64,000 bases of DNA from assembly GCA_028689775.1 (NCBI GenBank), contig JAQVCM010000011.1, forward strand, positions 1 through 64,000, given 5' to 3'. This document shows, one piece after another, positions 44,030-53,184 of this stretch (the first letter of the stretch is position 1; every line of letters begins with the position of its first letter). Source of the stretch: Crocinitomicaceae bacterium (GTDB lineage: Bacteria > Bacteroidota > Bacteroidia > Flavobacteriales_D > Crocinitomicaceae). Below the pieces are notes generated by a model. It had not been told where the DNA came from. It did not search any database and worked only from the letters and a program-made list of their open reading frames with translations. The position numbers were made by a program, and so were the translations under genes.

Positions 44030-44305
44030 ATGTTTGAAGGAAAATTTGAAAATAATGCGGATGTCCCAGATTCTCTTTTAGAAGCAAATCAAACTGTCTT
44101 TATTCCTGAAAACACTGCGAATGAAGTTGAATCTCAACCCGATTTACAAGAAAGAAATCCAGACAAAAAACCATTTATAGAACCTTTAAAAACGAATCGT
44201 TTCTTTCTAATTCGTGTTTTGTATCACATTTTACGTTCCATTTGGATCGTTGCAATGATCGTCGGTGGTTTTATTGCTTGGCTCATAGCTTTACTCTTTA
44301 TCTGA
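44030..44305 (+). CDS. Small tail-anchored membrane protein, unknown function
   Basis: 91 residues. The first 55 are acidic and polar, and one long hydrophobic segment ends the protein (ILRSIWIVAMIVGGFIAWLIALLFI), so it may be C-tail anchored with its N-terminus in the cytosol. Its TGA shares bases with the next gene's ATG (TGATG), implying coupled translation. No family recognised. Confidence 0.6.
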   Translation: MFEGKFENNADVPDSLLEANQTVFIPENTANEVESQPDLQERNPDKKPFIEPLKTNRFFLIRVLYHILRSIWIVAMIVGGFIAWLIALLFI

Positions 44306-44721
44306 TGTTTAGATTTCCATTAAAAACTTTACACATTTTTGTTTTGCTATCGCTGGCGCTATTTTTAGTGGTTCAAATTTTGAAATTCCACGCTTTTTCT
44401 AAACCGGATTGGATTTTTCATTATCTCAATGATTTTATAACGATTCCGATGGTGGCAACGATTTGTTTGCACGTGATTTGGGCGATTAAAAAGGATAGAA
44501 CCATTCGCTTGAATATTTTCACGATTATCAGTCTTGTAGCCCTTTTTTCACTTTATTTTGAATTTTATTTACCAAAGCAATCCACGCGCTATACGGGCGA
44601 TCTTTGGGACGTTGTTTGTTATTTTCTCGGAGGAATGCTATTTTACTTTTTACAAAATATTCCGAGTAAAAAGCACCGAAAAATTTCGTTTATCGCTAAA
44701 AAACGCTTATCTTTAAAATAA
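44305..44721 (+). CDS. Four-helix membrane protein, unknown function
   Basis: 138 residues with about four membrane helices (FVLLSLALFLVVQILKF, FITIPMVATICLHVIWAI, LNIFTIISLVALFSLYF, VVCYFLGGMLFYFLQN) and a strongly basic tail. LPKQSTRYTGDLWDVVCYFLGG resembles periplasmic loop-helix segments of small VanZ-like Bacteroidota proteins, but I cannot name a family. Start chosen at the TGATG overlap with the previous gene. Confidence 0.65.
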   Translation: MFRFPLKTLHIFVLLSLALFLVVQILKFHAFSKPDWIFHYLNDFITIPMVATICLHVIWAIKKDRTIRLNIFTIISLVALFSLYFEFYLPKQSTRYTGDLWDVVCYFLGGMLFYFLQNIPSKKHRKISFIAKKRLSLK

Positions 44722-44801
44722 TTCGAAACAAGTTAAAATGAAAAACTTGATGCTTGTTTCCAGAATTAAATCAAAGGTAAATCACAGAAAAATTAAATGA
44801 T

Positions 44802-45140
44802 ATGAAAATAGCATCCCTAAGAAAAGAATTGAACTACAACGAGGAAAAAGTTGCAGTAAGTGTATTGATGGAAACTGAAACAGCGAAAGAAATCAGAATT
44901 TTATTTCGCAAAGGTCAATCGATGAAAGAGCACAAAGCTGGATTTCCAATTACAGTTGAAGTTCACCAAGGAACCATTGCTTTTGGCGTAGAAGGAGAAA
45001 AAATGATGTTGGAAGCAGGAGATATAATCGCTTTGAACGCAAATGTTCCCCACGATTTATTTGCGGAAGAAGATAGCATTGTGAGGTTAACGCTTTCTAA
45101 ACTTGATAAAATCGAACGCGTTGAAAAAGTAATTGAATAA
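44802..45140 (+). CDS. Cupin domain protein
   Basis: 112-residue single cupin barrel. The two cupin motifs are degenerate: [20 protein letters not shown] and [19 protein letters not shown] (His in PHDLFA). Metal ligands are only partly kept. Such short cupins often accompany redox or stress genes, as here, but no substrate can be assigned. A 12-bp hairpin follows the stop. Confidence 0.8.
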   Translation: MKIASLRKELNYNEEKVAVSVLMETETAKEIRILFRKGQSMKEHKAGFPITVEVHQGTIAFGVEGEKMMLEAGDIIALNANVPHDLFAEEDSIVRLTLSKLDKIERVEKVIE

Positions 45141-45149
45141 GGATTAATC

Positions 45150-45181
45150 AAGTAGTGACGTACTTATTCACGTCACTACTT
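45150..45181 (+). terminator. Hairpin after the cupin gene
   Basis: AAGTAGTGACGT and ACGTCACTACTT form a perfect 12-bp stem with an 8-base loop, followed by ATTTAAAAT. Probable terminator although the T-run is short. Confidence 0.65.
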
Positions 45182-45200
45182 ATTTAAAATCAAATTGTTA

Positions 45201-45252
45201 AAAAGATATTCCTCAAATTTCTTTTGAAATTTTTCGGACAGACATATTCAGT
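45201..45252. repeat. Dispersed ~60 bp repeat, relaxed copy 3
   Basis: AAAGATATTCCTCAAATTTC, TTTTGAAAT and GACATATTCAG keep the order of the repeat at 28629-28688. Less conserved than copies 1 and 2. Confidence 0.4.
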
Positions 45253-45268
45253 GGAAAAGTATTGTTCA

Positions 45269-45314
45269 TTGGTGTAAAATCAAAAAAATGCGTACATTTG
45301 CAACGTGCACGATT
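45269..45314 (+). promoter_or_regulatory. Glutathione peroxidase-ohrR promoter with palindromic operator
   Basis: TTG (45269-45271), 21 bases, then TACATTTG (45293-45300). Directly after the -7 box is AACGTGCACGATT (45302-45314), whose core CGTGCACG is a perfect palindrome. The DoxX promoter carries the same layout. Autoregulation by the OhrR encoded in this operon is the likely explanation. Confidence 0.6.
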
Positions 45315-45374
45315 CAATTGTCAGCGATTAAATCAACTTATAGAAAATAAAGACAAAATTTAAATTAACATGTC

Positions 45375-45851
45375 ATGGAATTTTACGATTTTGAAGCTAA
45401 GAAAATAAACGGCGAAACCGTTGAAATGAAAAATTACACAGGAAAAACAATCGTAATTGTCAATACAGCCAGTAAATGTGGATTGACACCGCAATACGAA
45501 GGTTTGGAGAAAATGTATGAAAAATACAAAGGTCAGGGCTTGGTTGTTCTCGGTTTTCCGTGCAATCAGTTTGCAAATCAAGAAAGTGGTTCTTCTGATG
45601 AAATTCAAGAATTTTGTCAAGTGAATTATGGAGTTAGTTTTCCAATGTTTGAGAAGATTGATGTCAATGGTACAAATGCACATCCCATTTTCAAGTATTT
45701 GAAATCCAATCTTTCAGGAGGAATTTTTGGAAGTAAAGTGAAATGGAATTTTACCAAATTTGTGATCGACAAAGAAGGAAATCCGGTAAAACGTTTTGGA
45801 CCAACCACCAAACCAGAAAAAATGGAAAGTTACATTCAAAAAATCCTTTAA
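45375..45851 (+). CDS. Glutathione peroxidase family protein
   Basis: 158-residue GPx. Peroxidatic C35 is in [12 protein letters not shown], with [10 protein letters not shown] (second Cys and Gln) and KWNFTKF (Trp and Asn of the tetrad). It is a cysteine rather than selenocysteine enzyme and probably uses thioredoxin to reduce lipid or organic peroxides. Lacks a signal peptide, so cytosolic. It lies one base upstream of ohrR, a strong sign of a peroxide-inducible operon. Confidence 0.95.
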   Translation: MEFYDFEAKKINGETVEMKNYTGKTIVIVNTASKCGLTPQYEGLEKMYEKYKGQGLVVLGFPCNQFANQESGSSDEIQEFCQVNYGVSFPMFEKIDVNGTNAHPIFKYLKSNLSGGIFGSKVKWNFTKFVIDKEGNPVKRFGPTTKPEKMESYIQKIL

Positions 45852-45852
45852 C

Positions 45853-46341
45853 ATGCTCGATGCTTCTGCACTACTCTTTTTAGAAAATCAATTGTGTTTT
45901 CCTTTGTACGCAAGTTCTCGGCTCACGACCAAACTCTATGCGCCTTATTTGAACAAGTTAGACATTACTTATCCGCAATACTTGGTGTTTTTAGTACTCT
46001 GGAAACATCAAAAACAAAGTGTGAAAGAAATTGGAGAACGTTTATTTTTAGACTCAAATACTTTGACACCAATGCTGAAACGTTTGGAACAGAAATCGTT
46101 GATTGAACGAAATCGATCTACAGAAGACGAACGAACAGTTCTCATTTCTCTTACAAAAGAAGGTGAATTGCTGAAAGAAAAAGCAAAGGAAATTCCCAAA
46201 AACATCTTGGAATCTTTTCAAGGAAGTTCCATTTCAGAAATTGAAATGAATGATTTAAAGAATACACTGACCAAATTATTGGTTCTTTTAGAGCAAAAAA
46301 CAACTGCAATCAAGGATTCTACTTCATCTGAAATAGAGTGA
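45853..46341 (+). CDS. ohrR: OhrR-type MarR family regulator
   Basis: 162-residue MarR regulator of the OhrR subgroup. The sensing cysteine is C15 in LENQLCFPLYASSR, the same position as in Bacillus OhrR, and YAPYLNKLDITYPQYLV carries the tyrosines that contact it. The winged helix is KEIGERLFLDSNTLTPMLKRLE and the wing RNRSTEDERTVLISLT. Oxidation by organic hydroperoxides would release DNA. It starts one base after the GPx stop; I chose the ATG at 45853 over in-frame codons that overlap GPx. Confidence 0.92.
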   Translation: MLDASALLFLENQLCFPLYASSRLTTKLYAPYLNKLDITYPQYLVFLVLWKHQKQSVKEIGERLFLDSNTLTPMLKRLEQKSLIERNRSTEDERTVLISLTKEGELLKEKAKEIPKNILESFQGSSISEIEMNDLKNTLTKLLVLLEQKTTAIKDSTSSEIE

Positions 46342-46358
46342 AAACCGTAAAATATGCA

Positions 46359-46366
46359 TAACTTTG
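46359..46366 (+). promoter_or_regulatory. -7 promoter box of rlmF
   Basis: TAACTTTG matches TAnnTTTG, 58 bases before the rlmF ATG. Confidence 0.4.
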
Positions 46367-46424
46367 TCAACTAGAAAGCATTTGAAATACGTTTTTCAAA
46401 GCTCACCCTTGAAATAAAATAAGC

Positions 46425-47390
46425 ATGTCAACAGAAGAAAAAGCAACGCAAGAAAAAACAAGACTTCACATCCGAAATAAAAATCGCGAGCGCTACGATT
46501 TGGAAGCATTATTAGTTGCGACTCCAGCATTGAAAGAGCACGTTAAACCAAATAAACACGGTGAAGATTCTGTTGACTTTGCAAGCCCAATAGCAGTAAA
46601 ATTGTTGAATCAAGCCTTGTTGAGTCATTATTATGGAATCAAGAACTGGGAATTCCCAGATGATAATTTATGTCCTCCAATTCCTGGAAGAGCAGATTAC
46701 TTGCACTACATGGCTGATTTATTGGCGGAAAGTAATTACGGCGCAATTCCAAGAGGAGAAAAAATAAATGTCTTGGACATTGGTGTTGGAGCCAATTGCA
46801 TCTATCCCGTAATCGGCGTTGCGGAATACGGCTGGAAATTCATCGGTTCAGACATCGATCCAAAATCGATCGAAGTTGCACAAAACATTGTCGATTCTAA
46901 TCCAGAATTGAAAGGCAAAATTGAAATTAAACTTCAAGCAGATAAAAACTCATTTTTCAATGGAATCATTTCAGACTTGGATGAAATTGATGTAACGATT
47001 TGCAATCCACCTTTTCACTCTTCTAACGCTGAAGCGCAAAAAGGTTCGAGAAGAAAAGTAAGAAATCTAACAGGAAAAAGGGAAAAAGCACCCGTCTTGA
47101 ATTTTGCAGGAATTGGGAGCGAATTGATTTGTGAAGGTGGCGAATTTACCTTCATCACCAACATGATTCGAGAAAGTAAAACCTATTCTAAAAACTGTTT
47201 TTGGTTCACGACTTTGGTTTCTAAAATCTCTAATTTGAATGGAATTTATCACGCGTTAGATCGTGCAGATGCTGTACAAGTAAAAACAATCCAAATCGGA
47301 ACTGGAAATAAATCAAGTCGCATTGTTTGTTGGACTTTCTTGGAGAAAGATGAGCAAAAAGCGTGGAAAGATTTGAGATGGAATAAGTAA
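46425..47390 (+). CDS. rlmF: 23S rRNA m6A1618 methyltransferase RlmF
   Basis: 321-residue RlmF (YbiN), which methylates N6 of A1618 in 23S rRNA. LHIRNKNRERYD is the typical N-terminal segment. VLDIGVGANCIYPVIG is the SAM-binding motif I, and CNPPFHSS is motif IV (NPPF) of N6-adenine methyltransferases. QKGSRRKVRNL follows as in the family. Cytosolic; monocistronic. Confidence 0.94.
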   Translation: MSTEEKATQEKTRLHIRNKNRERYDLEALLVATPALKEHVKPNKHGEDSVDFASPIAVKLLNQALLSHYYGIKNWEFPDDNLCPPIPGRADYLHYMADLLAESNYGAIPRGEKINVLDIGVGANCIYPVIGVAEYGWKFIGSDIDPKSIEVAQNIVDSNPELKGKIEIKLQADKNSFFNGIISDLDEIDVTICNPPFHSSNAEAQKGSRRKVRNLTGKREKAPVLNFAGIGSELICEGGEFTFITNMIRESKTYSKNCFWFTTLVSKISNLNGIYHALDRADAVQVKTIQIGTGNKSSRIVCWTFLEKDEQKAWKDLRWNK

Positions 47391-47475
47391 ATTGAAAATT
47401 AAAGGAGCAGATCAAAGCATCTGATATCCATTGATTTTCGGTAAAGATAAATTTTAAAGCTTTTCTTTATTATTT

Positions 47476-47579
47476 AAAAGGATTCCTCAAATTTCTACTG
47501 ATTTTTTATTTTTTTGCAGAGTCGCAATGCATTGCGGCTCTACAAAAAAATAAACAACAACAACAACAACAACAACAAC
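47476..47579. repeat. Repeat cluster: fragment, REP-like palindrome and (AAC)n
   Basis: 47476-47500 recalls the dispersed ~60 bp repeat. 47518-47541 is a palindrome (AGAGTCGCAATG and CATTGCGGCTCT, one mismatch) nearly identical to 28711-28736. 47552-47579 is a pure AAC microsatellite of about nine units. They fill most of the 47391-47702 spacer. Confidence 0.65.
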
Positions 47580-47702
47580 GAACTACACCTGTCTTTTTGC
47601 TGATGCTTTTGCATCAAGAACTCTTAGATCTCCATTTAAATCATTTTTTTCTTGTAACATCTTGAAATTAAAGCGTTATTTGTTACATTCTAAAACTACA
47701 AG

Positions 47703-48590
47703 ATGAAAACAAGCGCACTTTTATTTCCTATTGTTTCAATGATTCTCTTTGCTTTTACGGGTATTAGCCAAGAAAATCCTCCTTTCAAAATATCAAAAAA
47801 AATTAGTAGATATTTTTGCTTTGTTCCTTCAGGAGATGTGGTTCGAAACAAGAAAACGGTTTCTGTTCAGTCATTTTACATGCAAAAAACAGAAATCAGC
47901 AACCAACAATATACCGAGTTTTTGAATGCTTTGAAAGCAAATAATGAAGTTGATAAATTAAAAATCGCAGCAATCGACACCAATCAATGGGTTTCAGAAT
48001 TCGGAAAAACCGGTTTGAATTACGCCACACATTACCACAATCACATGGCTTATGCAAATTATCCAGTGGTAAATATTTCTAAAGCAGGCGCAGAATTGTA
48101 TTGCGCTTGGTTGACCGAGAAGATGAACAAAGAATATCCACAATTACAAATAATCGTTCGACTTCCTGTTGAAGCAGAATGGTTTAGAGCTTGTAATCCT
48201 ACCAACAATGATTTTCCATACAGCATGAGTGGATATTATTTACGCGAATCAAACGGATCCTATTTATTTAATTTTAGACAACTGGGAGAAGCAAATATTT
48301 ACTTCGATAGCACCTCGAATTCATTTCAACTAAAAAATGTAAGTGATATACAAATCAATGCATTACCAGCGAAAGATGTTACAGCACCTGTCAGTTCCTA
48401 CTTCCCTTCAAAACTCGGATTTCACAACCTGAATGGAAACGTTTCTGAATTTATAGAAGAAGGTTTTGCGATGGGCGGAAGCTGGAAATCTGCTGGATAC
48501 GACATTCGAAATGAAAGTCGCATCAAAACAACGAGCGCTTCAACTGGCGTTGGATTTCGTCCTGTTTTTACGGTAATTCAAAAGAAATAG
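47703..48590 (+). CDS. Secreted SUMF1/formylglycine-generating-enzyme-like protein
   Basis: 295 residues with a signal peptide (ending GISQ) and an FGE-sulfatase (SUMF1) fold: SFYMQKTEISNQQYTEFLNAL, YPVVNISKAGAELYCAWL, RLPVEAEWFRAC, NLNGNVSEFIEEGFAMGGSW and GVGFRPV. The copper-binding cysteine pair of true formylglycine enzymes is not evident, so it is more like the GldJ/GldK structural group. It lacks a lipobox, unlike GldJ and GldK. Role unknown. Confidence 0.8.
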   Translation: MKTSALLFPIVSMILFAFTGISQENPPFKISKKISRYFCFVPSGDVVRNKKTVSVQSFYMQKTEISNQQYTEFLNALKANNEVDKLKIAAIDTNQWVSEFGKTGLNYATHYHNHMAYANYPVVNISKAGAELYCAWLTEKMNKEYPQLQIIVRLPVEAEWFRACNPTNNDFPYSMSGYYLRESNGSYLFNFRQLGEANIYFDSTSNSFQLKNVSDIQINALPAKDVTAPVSSYFPSKLGFHNLNGNVSEFIEEGFAMGGSWKSAGYDIRNESRIKTTSASTGVGFRPVFTVIQKK

Positions 48591-48682
48591 CGAAGTGTTA
48601 AAACATTATTTTTCTTAACTTTCCAAGTTCTCACGTGCCACAATTGAATATCTTTATCAAACGAAACACCTAAAAAAAGAAC

Positions 48683-49615
48683 ATGAAACTTGGTATTCTA
48701 TTAACGATTTTATTAATTCAAGTCCATAGTTTTGCTCAAAAAGACGATTGGAAAACGCTCGATTCCTTGATGGATGTTGCAGACAACACCAAAGACATAG
48801 AAGATCGAAAAGCAATCTATCTTCAAGTCATCCAATTAGATTCTACGTATTCAAAGGCATATCATCAATTGGCTTCGATTTATTTATCTTCAGAAAATTA
48901 CGATCAAGCGCTCATCGAAATCAATAAATCACTGAAATTAAAACCCGATTCGTACGAAAGTTTGACAACTCGAGGAGATATTTATTTACGAAAAAGAGAT
49001 TTCGTCCATGCAAACGCAGATCTAACAGCAGCACTAAAAATGAAATCCACTTATGCTCGTGCAATCAGCTCCAAGGGTTTGGTAGAATATTATCAAGGCG
49101 ACACCAAAAGTGCTGTGAAAAATCTGAACAAAGCACTACAAATAAAACCGAATAGTCCTGAGTTTAATTACAACTTAGGAACCCTTTACTTTCACCAAAA
49201 GGATTATAAAAAAGCGATTATTTACCTTACAAAAGCATTGGAAAACAATCCAACAGATAACATTTTTCGGATTTACATCAATCGGGGCGCTTCGAAGCAT
49301 TATTTAAAAAATTACGAGGGTGCGATTGAAGATTACAACCAAGCTGCTAAGTTGAAACCAAATAACACAGCGTTGATTGCCAACATGGGAATGGTTTATT
49401 ACGAAGCAAATGATTTCGAAAAAGCAATCACTTATTTTGATCGAGCGCTTGAAATTCAGCCTGATAAACCATCTACTTTATACAACCGTGGAATGGCCTA
49501 TTACAATTTGATTGAATATCCAAAAGCACTCGTCGATTTTGAAAAAGCATGTGCTTTAAAATCTGAAGATGCTTGTTACATGTTAAAAGATTTAAGAAAA
49601 GCATTGAAGAAATAA
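48683..49615 (+). CDS. Secreted TPR protein
   Basis: 310 residues: signal peptide (ending VHSFAQ) then about seven tetratricopeptide repeats (for example SKAYHQLASIYLSSENYDQALIEINKSLKLKPDS). TPRs form a helical solenoid for protein-protein binding. It lies 3 bases upstream of the GT-C-like membrane gene, which suggests they act together at the envelope. No specific family assigned. Confidence 0.85.
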   Translation: MKLGILLTILLIQVHSFAQKDDWKTLDSLMDVADNTKDIEDRKAIYLQVIQLDSTYSKAYHQLASIYLSSENYDQALIEINKSLKLKPDSYESLTTRGDIYLRKRDFVHANADLTAALKMKSTYARAISSKGLVEYYQGDTKSAVKNLNKALQIKPNSPEFNYNLGTLYFHQKDYKKAIIYLTKALENNPTDNIFRIYINRGASKHYLKNYEGAIEDYNQAAKLKPNNTALIANMGMVYYEANDFEKAITYFDRALEIQPDKPSTLYNRGMAYYNLIEYPKALVDFEKACALKSEDACYMLKDLRKALKK

Positions 49616-49618
49616 AGC

Positions 49619-51244
49619 ATGGAAAAGCACAAATATCATCGATTCGAAACCTATTTTTTTATCCTAATTATTGGATTAAACTTAGCTCCTGTTTTCACAG
49701 GTCAATTCTTTCCAACCTTAGACGGTCCAGCGCATTTGTATAATTCGCAAATTATCAACACCCTTATCGCCGACAGTCAATCGCCATTGCAAGATTTCTT
49801 TGCATTCAATCCGGAACCCGTTCCCAATTGGACAGGACATCTTTTTCTTTCTTTCTTCAAGCTATTTCTCCCTGCTTTTGTCGCAGAAAAGATGATGCTT
49901 TTAATTTATCTAGTTGGCTTACCACTCACTTTTAGAGCATTGGTAAAAACCATTTCACCCAATAACCATGCGCTAGCAAGTTACTTGATTTTCCCATTTA
50001 CCTATTCTTTTGTTTTCTTTTTAGGTTTTTATAATTTCTCCTTGGCGATTTTATTTTTGTTCATCGCCATCACCTATTGGTTGAAAATAGAAGATCAAAA
50101 AGCGAGTATAAAAAACACCAGCATCCTGGTTTTGCTGATTGCACTTACCTATTTTTCACACATTCTTGTTTTTGCAATTTTACTACTTCTGATTGGACTT
50201 CAAATCACGTTTAAAGCAATCAATCAACTGCTTAATGAGGAAAAAACATTTCAAGAAATCTTCCTTAAAAGCATCAAAAAAGCAGGTTTTGTAATCGGTT
50301 CTGCCATCATTCCATTGATTCTTTTCATTCAATATTTCCTTGCAAGACCTTCCATTGGAGATGATACATTTATACCAAGAGAAGTATTGATCAAAGGACT
50401 TCAAAACATTCAATCCATCATTGCATTTGATGCTTCTCAAGAAGAATCCTATACCAAACTCATTTTTAAAGTTCTCGCCTTTCTGGTAATCATTGCGCTC
50501 TACAAACGCATCAGAGAAATCGAATTCAACACTCCTTTTTTCTCAAAATACAACTACCTGTCCATGTTCAGAAGTATCCTGTCCGCTTCCAGTTTTTGGA
50601 TGATCAGCTTCATTATCATCTTATTTCTATACTTTAAACTTCCTGATTCAGATGGATCTGCAGGTTTTGTTTCCGTGCGATTGAGCTTACTCTTTTTTCT
50701 TTTGCTGATTACGTGGCTTTCTACCCAAAAATTCTCTAGTTGGTTTAGTATTCTCTTCGTTTCAGTTGTTTTATTCTCCACATTCAAATTAAACGTTTAT
50801 TACACTCAAACGGTGAAACATCTCAGTTCCATTGCACTTGCTTGTAATCAGGTATCGAAGCACGTGGAAGCCAACAGCATTGTTCTTCCGCTCAATTTCA
50901 CAGACAATTGGCTATTACAACATTATTCCAACTATTTGGGAATTGATAAACCGATGATTATTTTAGAAAATTACGAATGTGCAACTGGTTATTTTCCAAT
51001 TAATTGGAATCATCAATCACTTCCAAACACCAAATTTGGAGCAATGGTGTGGAATGATGTTCCTTGTATTGAATGGTTTAGCAACACCGAAAACCAAGAA
51101 AAACAGATCGACTATGTTTTTGTTTTGGGTGATTTGAATTCTAAAATAGATACCTGCAACTTAAAAGTAAAACAGAATTTGAATACGCATTATACCCAAA
51201 CGTATCGTTCAGAGCATTGTTTGCTTTACAAAAGAAAACAATAA
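49619..51244 (+). CDS. Polytopic GT-C-like membrane protein
   Basis: 541 residues with about 11-12 membrane helices. The first extracytoplasmic loop has FPTLDGPAHLYNSQIINTLI, an acidic-residue-and-His pattern typical of GT-C fold glycosyltransferases and related polyprenyl-sugar enzymes. A C-terminal soluble domain of about 130 residues (from YYTQTVKHLSSIA) ends the protein. I infer a polyprenyl-phosphate-sugar transferase; this is not proven. It follows the TPR gene by 3 bases. Confidence 0.7.
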   Translation: MEKHKYHRFETYFFILIIGLNLAPVFTGQFFPTLDGPAHLYNSQIINTLIADSQSPLQDFFAFNPEPVPNWTGHLFLSFFKLFLPAFVAEKMMLLIYLVGLPLTFRALVKTISPNNHALASYLIFPFTYSFVFFLGFYNFSLAILFLFIAITYWLKIEDQKASIKNTSILVLLIALTYFSHILVFAILLLLIGLQITFKAINQLLNEEKTFQEIFLKSIKKAGFVIGSAIIPLILFIQYFLARPSIGDDTFIPREVLIKGLQNIQSIIAFDASQEESYTKLIFKVLAFLVIIALYKRIREIEFNTPFFSKYNYLSMFRSILSASSFWMISFIIILFLYFKLPDSDGSAGFVSVRLSLLFFLLLITWLSTQKFSSWFSILFVSVVLFSTFKLNVYYTQTVKHLSSIALACNQVSKHVEANSIVLPLNFTDNWLLQHYSNYLGIDKPMIILENYECATGYFPINWNHQSLPNTKFGAMVWNDVPCIEWFSNTENQEKQIDYVFVLGDLNSKIDTCNLKVKQNLNTHYTQTYRSEHCLLYKRKQ

Positions 51245-51321
51245 AAAGACAGGAATCTCGTTTCCGAATTGAAGCTTCTATGTATCTTGTAGTGGTTTAG
51301 TTGAAATAAATAAAAATAAAA

Positions 51322-51981
51322 ATGAAAACGAGAATCAAACACAAAATCCTGATTTCTAGCCTGATGCTGCTACTTTTCCAATCTTCATTTGCGCAAGACG
51401 AAAAAAAATTCGTGGTTGACGAAATTCAAGTTTCCATTAACCGAACGAATGTTGAGGACTTCAACACCGATGATCGCATTGGTTTTGGATTTGGAGCTTA
51501 TCATTCTTTTTTTGCAGCTAAAAAGCTCAACTTGCTTGTTGGATTAGAATACAACCGAACCAGTCAATTCAAAAACAGCATGTACAACGGACATTATTCA
51601 CAAGCCAAAAACATGCGCTACAACTTGAATGCGATTTCCATTCCCGTTGACGTTCGCTATAACATCGGTTCAAATATCAAGTTTTTCGTTGAAGCAGGAG
51701 CTTTTGCTGATTTGTTGATTCGCACAAACCGAATTGGAACCGTTGAAAAGCTAGTTAATCCAAATACGCCTCAACAAAAATATGAAAATACAGAAGTAAA
51801 CGAGCGTACCAACATCTCCAATTCATACGGAATTCATTTTGGAATTGGTGTCAGAATACCCGTTTCCGATTATGAAATTGTTATTAAACCAGATTACAAA
51901 TTGGGATTGAATAATCTAAGTGCTAATTTTAATGACATGTATAACAGTTACTTTCGCTTAAATGTTGGCTTGAGATTTTAA
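51322..51981 (+). CDS. Outer-membrane beta-barrel protein
   Basis: 219 residues: signal peptide (ending QSSFAQ) and alternating strands (VDEIQVSINRTNVEDF, LNLLVGLEYNRTSQF, SIPVDVRYNIGSNIKFFVEAGAFADLLI) ending FRLNVGLRF with a terminal Phe, typical of barrels inserted by BAM. It resembles the porin/PorT-like barrel families of Bacteroidota. Role unknown. Confidence 0.8.
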   Translation: MKTRIKHKILISSLMLLLFQSSFAQDEKKFVVDEIQVSINRTNVEDFNTDDRIGFGFGAYHSFFAAKKLNLLVGLEYNRTSQFKNSMYNGHYSQAKNMRYNLNAISIPVDVRYNIGSNIKFFVEAGAFADLLIRTNRIGTVEKLVNPNTPQQKYENTEVNERTNISNSYGIHFGIGVRIPVSDYEIVIKPDYKLGLNNLSANFNDMYNSYFRLNVGLRF

Positions 51982-51989
51982 GATTATTC

Positions 51990-52029
51990 TATCTGGTCGT
52001 GGCACGATTGATTGCGCCACTGCCAGATA
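51990..52029. terminator. Hairpin between the barrel gene and the efflux remnant
   Basis: TATCTGG/CCAGATA outer stem and GTGGC/GCCAC inner stem, separated by a 2-base internal loop on each side. It suits both converging reading directions. Confidence 0.7.
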
Positions 52030-52045
52030 AAATTAAGAATTAAAC

Positions 52046-52472
52046 CTATTTCCAACCGCCACCAAGTGCTCGATATGCGTGAATCATCGCATTCATTTGC
52101 TCTTTCTTGGTATCAATCAATTCAAATTTTGCTTCCAGTACATCGCGTTGCGTTAACAAAACTTCCATGTAATCTGCTCTTGCTGAAGTAAACAAAGCGG
52201 TTGATATTTCTGTAGATTCTGTTAGCGCAGCAACTTGTTTTTCTTTCAGCGCATAACTTTTGCGCAAATTCTCCATGTTGGACAATTGATTTGCAACTTC
52301 TACATACGCTTTCAATAACGTTTGTTCGTATTCATACATCGCTTGAATTTGTTTTGAATTTGCGCTGTAATATTTCGCTTTAATTGCTTTTCGATTCAAT
52401 AAAGGCGCCATCAATTCACCAACTGCGTTGAAAATAAGAATTGGGAGCGAGAGCTGGTTTAAATGCGTTTAA
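52046..52472 (-). pseudogene. Truncated RND efflux outer-membrane factor (TolC/NodT type)
   Basis: The C-terminal ~135 residues of an outer-membrane efflux factor: LLNRKAIKAKY, YEQTLLKAYVEVANQLSNME, STALFTSARADYMEVLLTQRDVLEAKF and AYRALGGGWK match the second helical-hairpin half of NodT/OprM-like proteins. Full family members have about 450-480 residues. Upstream (minus direction) the frame continues through LIFNAVGEL and then meets a stop near 52470, where the tandem repeat array begins; the first ~70% is missing. Also no inner-membrane pump genes lie nearby. An ATG or TTG within the fragment could still express a peptide, but function is unlikely. Confidence 0.8.
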
Positions 52473-52481
52473 CCCAACGTA

Positions 52482-53184
52482 CATCAGTTTCGTTCCTGTT
52501 CGGAATGACTTTTTGGTTCTTGTAAAAACTGAAAAATCGCAACAATCCTTTCAATTGGAATGCGGCTTTAGCCCATTCAATTGGAAAAGTGGAAAGATAA
52601 TCTGGCTATAGCCGAAAAATTTACCAAATGCAATTGGATGAAAAAAATCATCCTTAATTCAAAAAAAGATTCCTCCAGAACCGAAACTGAAAAAGTTTCG
52701 TTCCTGTTCGGAATGACTTTTTGGTTCTTGTAAAAACTGAAAAATCGCAACAATCCTTTCAATTGGAATGCGGCTTTAGCCCATTCAATTGGAAAAGTGG
52801 AAAGATAATCTGGCTTTAGCCGAAAAAATTACCAGATGCAATTGGATGAAAAAAATCATCCTTAATTCAAAAAAAGATTCCTCCAGAACCGAAACTGAAA
52901 AAGTTTCGTTCCTGTTCGGAATGACTTTTTGATTCTTGTAAAAACTGAAAAATCGCAACAATCCTTTCAATTGGAATGCAGCTTTAGCCCATTCGATTGA
53001 AAAGTGGAAAGATAATCTGGCTTTAGCCGAAAAATTCACCAAATGCAATTGGATGAAAAAAATCATCCTTAGTTCAAAAAAAGATTCCTCCAGAACCGAA
53101 ACTGAAAAAGTTTCGTTCCTGTTCGGAATGACTTTTTGATGACGTGCAAGGCGAACTCTCAAAAGCGATGCTTTTGAGAGTTCG
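52482..53184. repeat. Composite repeat locus 2: three ~205-bp tandem units plus terminal hairpin
   Basis: Three tandem units carry, in order, TTTCGTTCCTGTTCGGAATG, CTTTCAATTGGAATGC, the motif pair GCGGCTTTAGCCC and GGCTTTAGCCGAAAA (with variants GGCTATAGCC and GCAGCTTTAGCC), GATGAAAAAAATCATCC and CCTCCAGAACCGAAAC. The array ends in a perfect 14-bp hairpin at 53152-53184 (stem CGAACTCTCAAAAG). The modules match locus 1 in inverse orientation. Open frames read through it on minus (52785-53231) repeat the same peptide and are artefacts. Confidence 0.88.
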
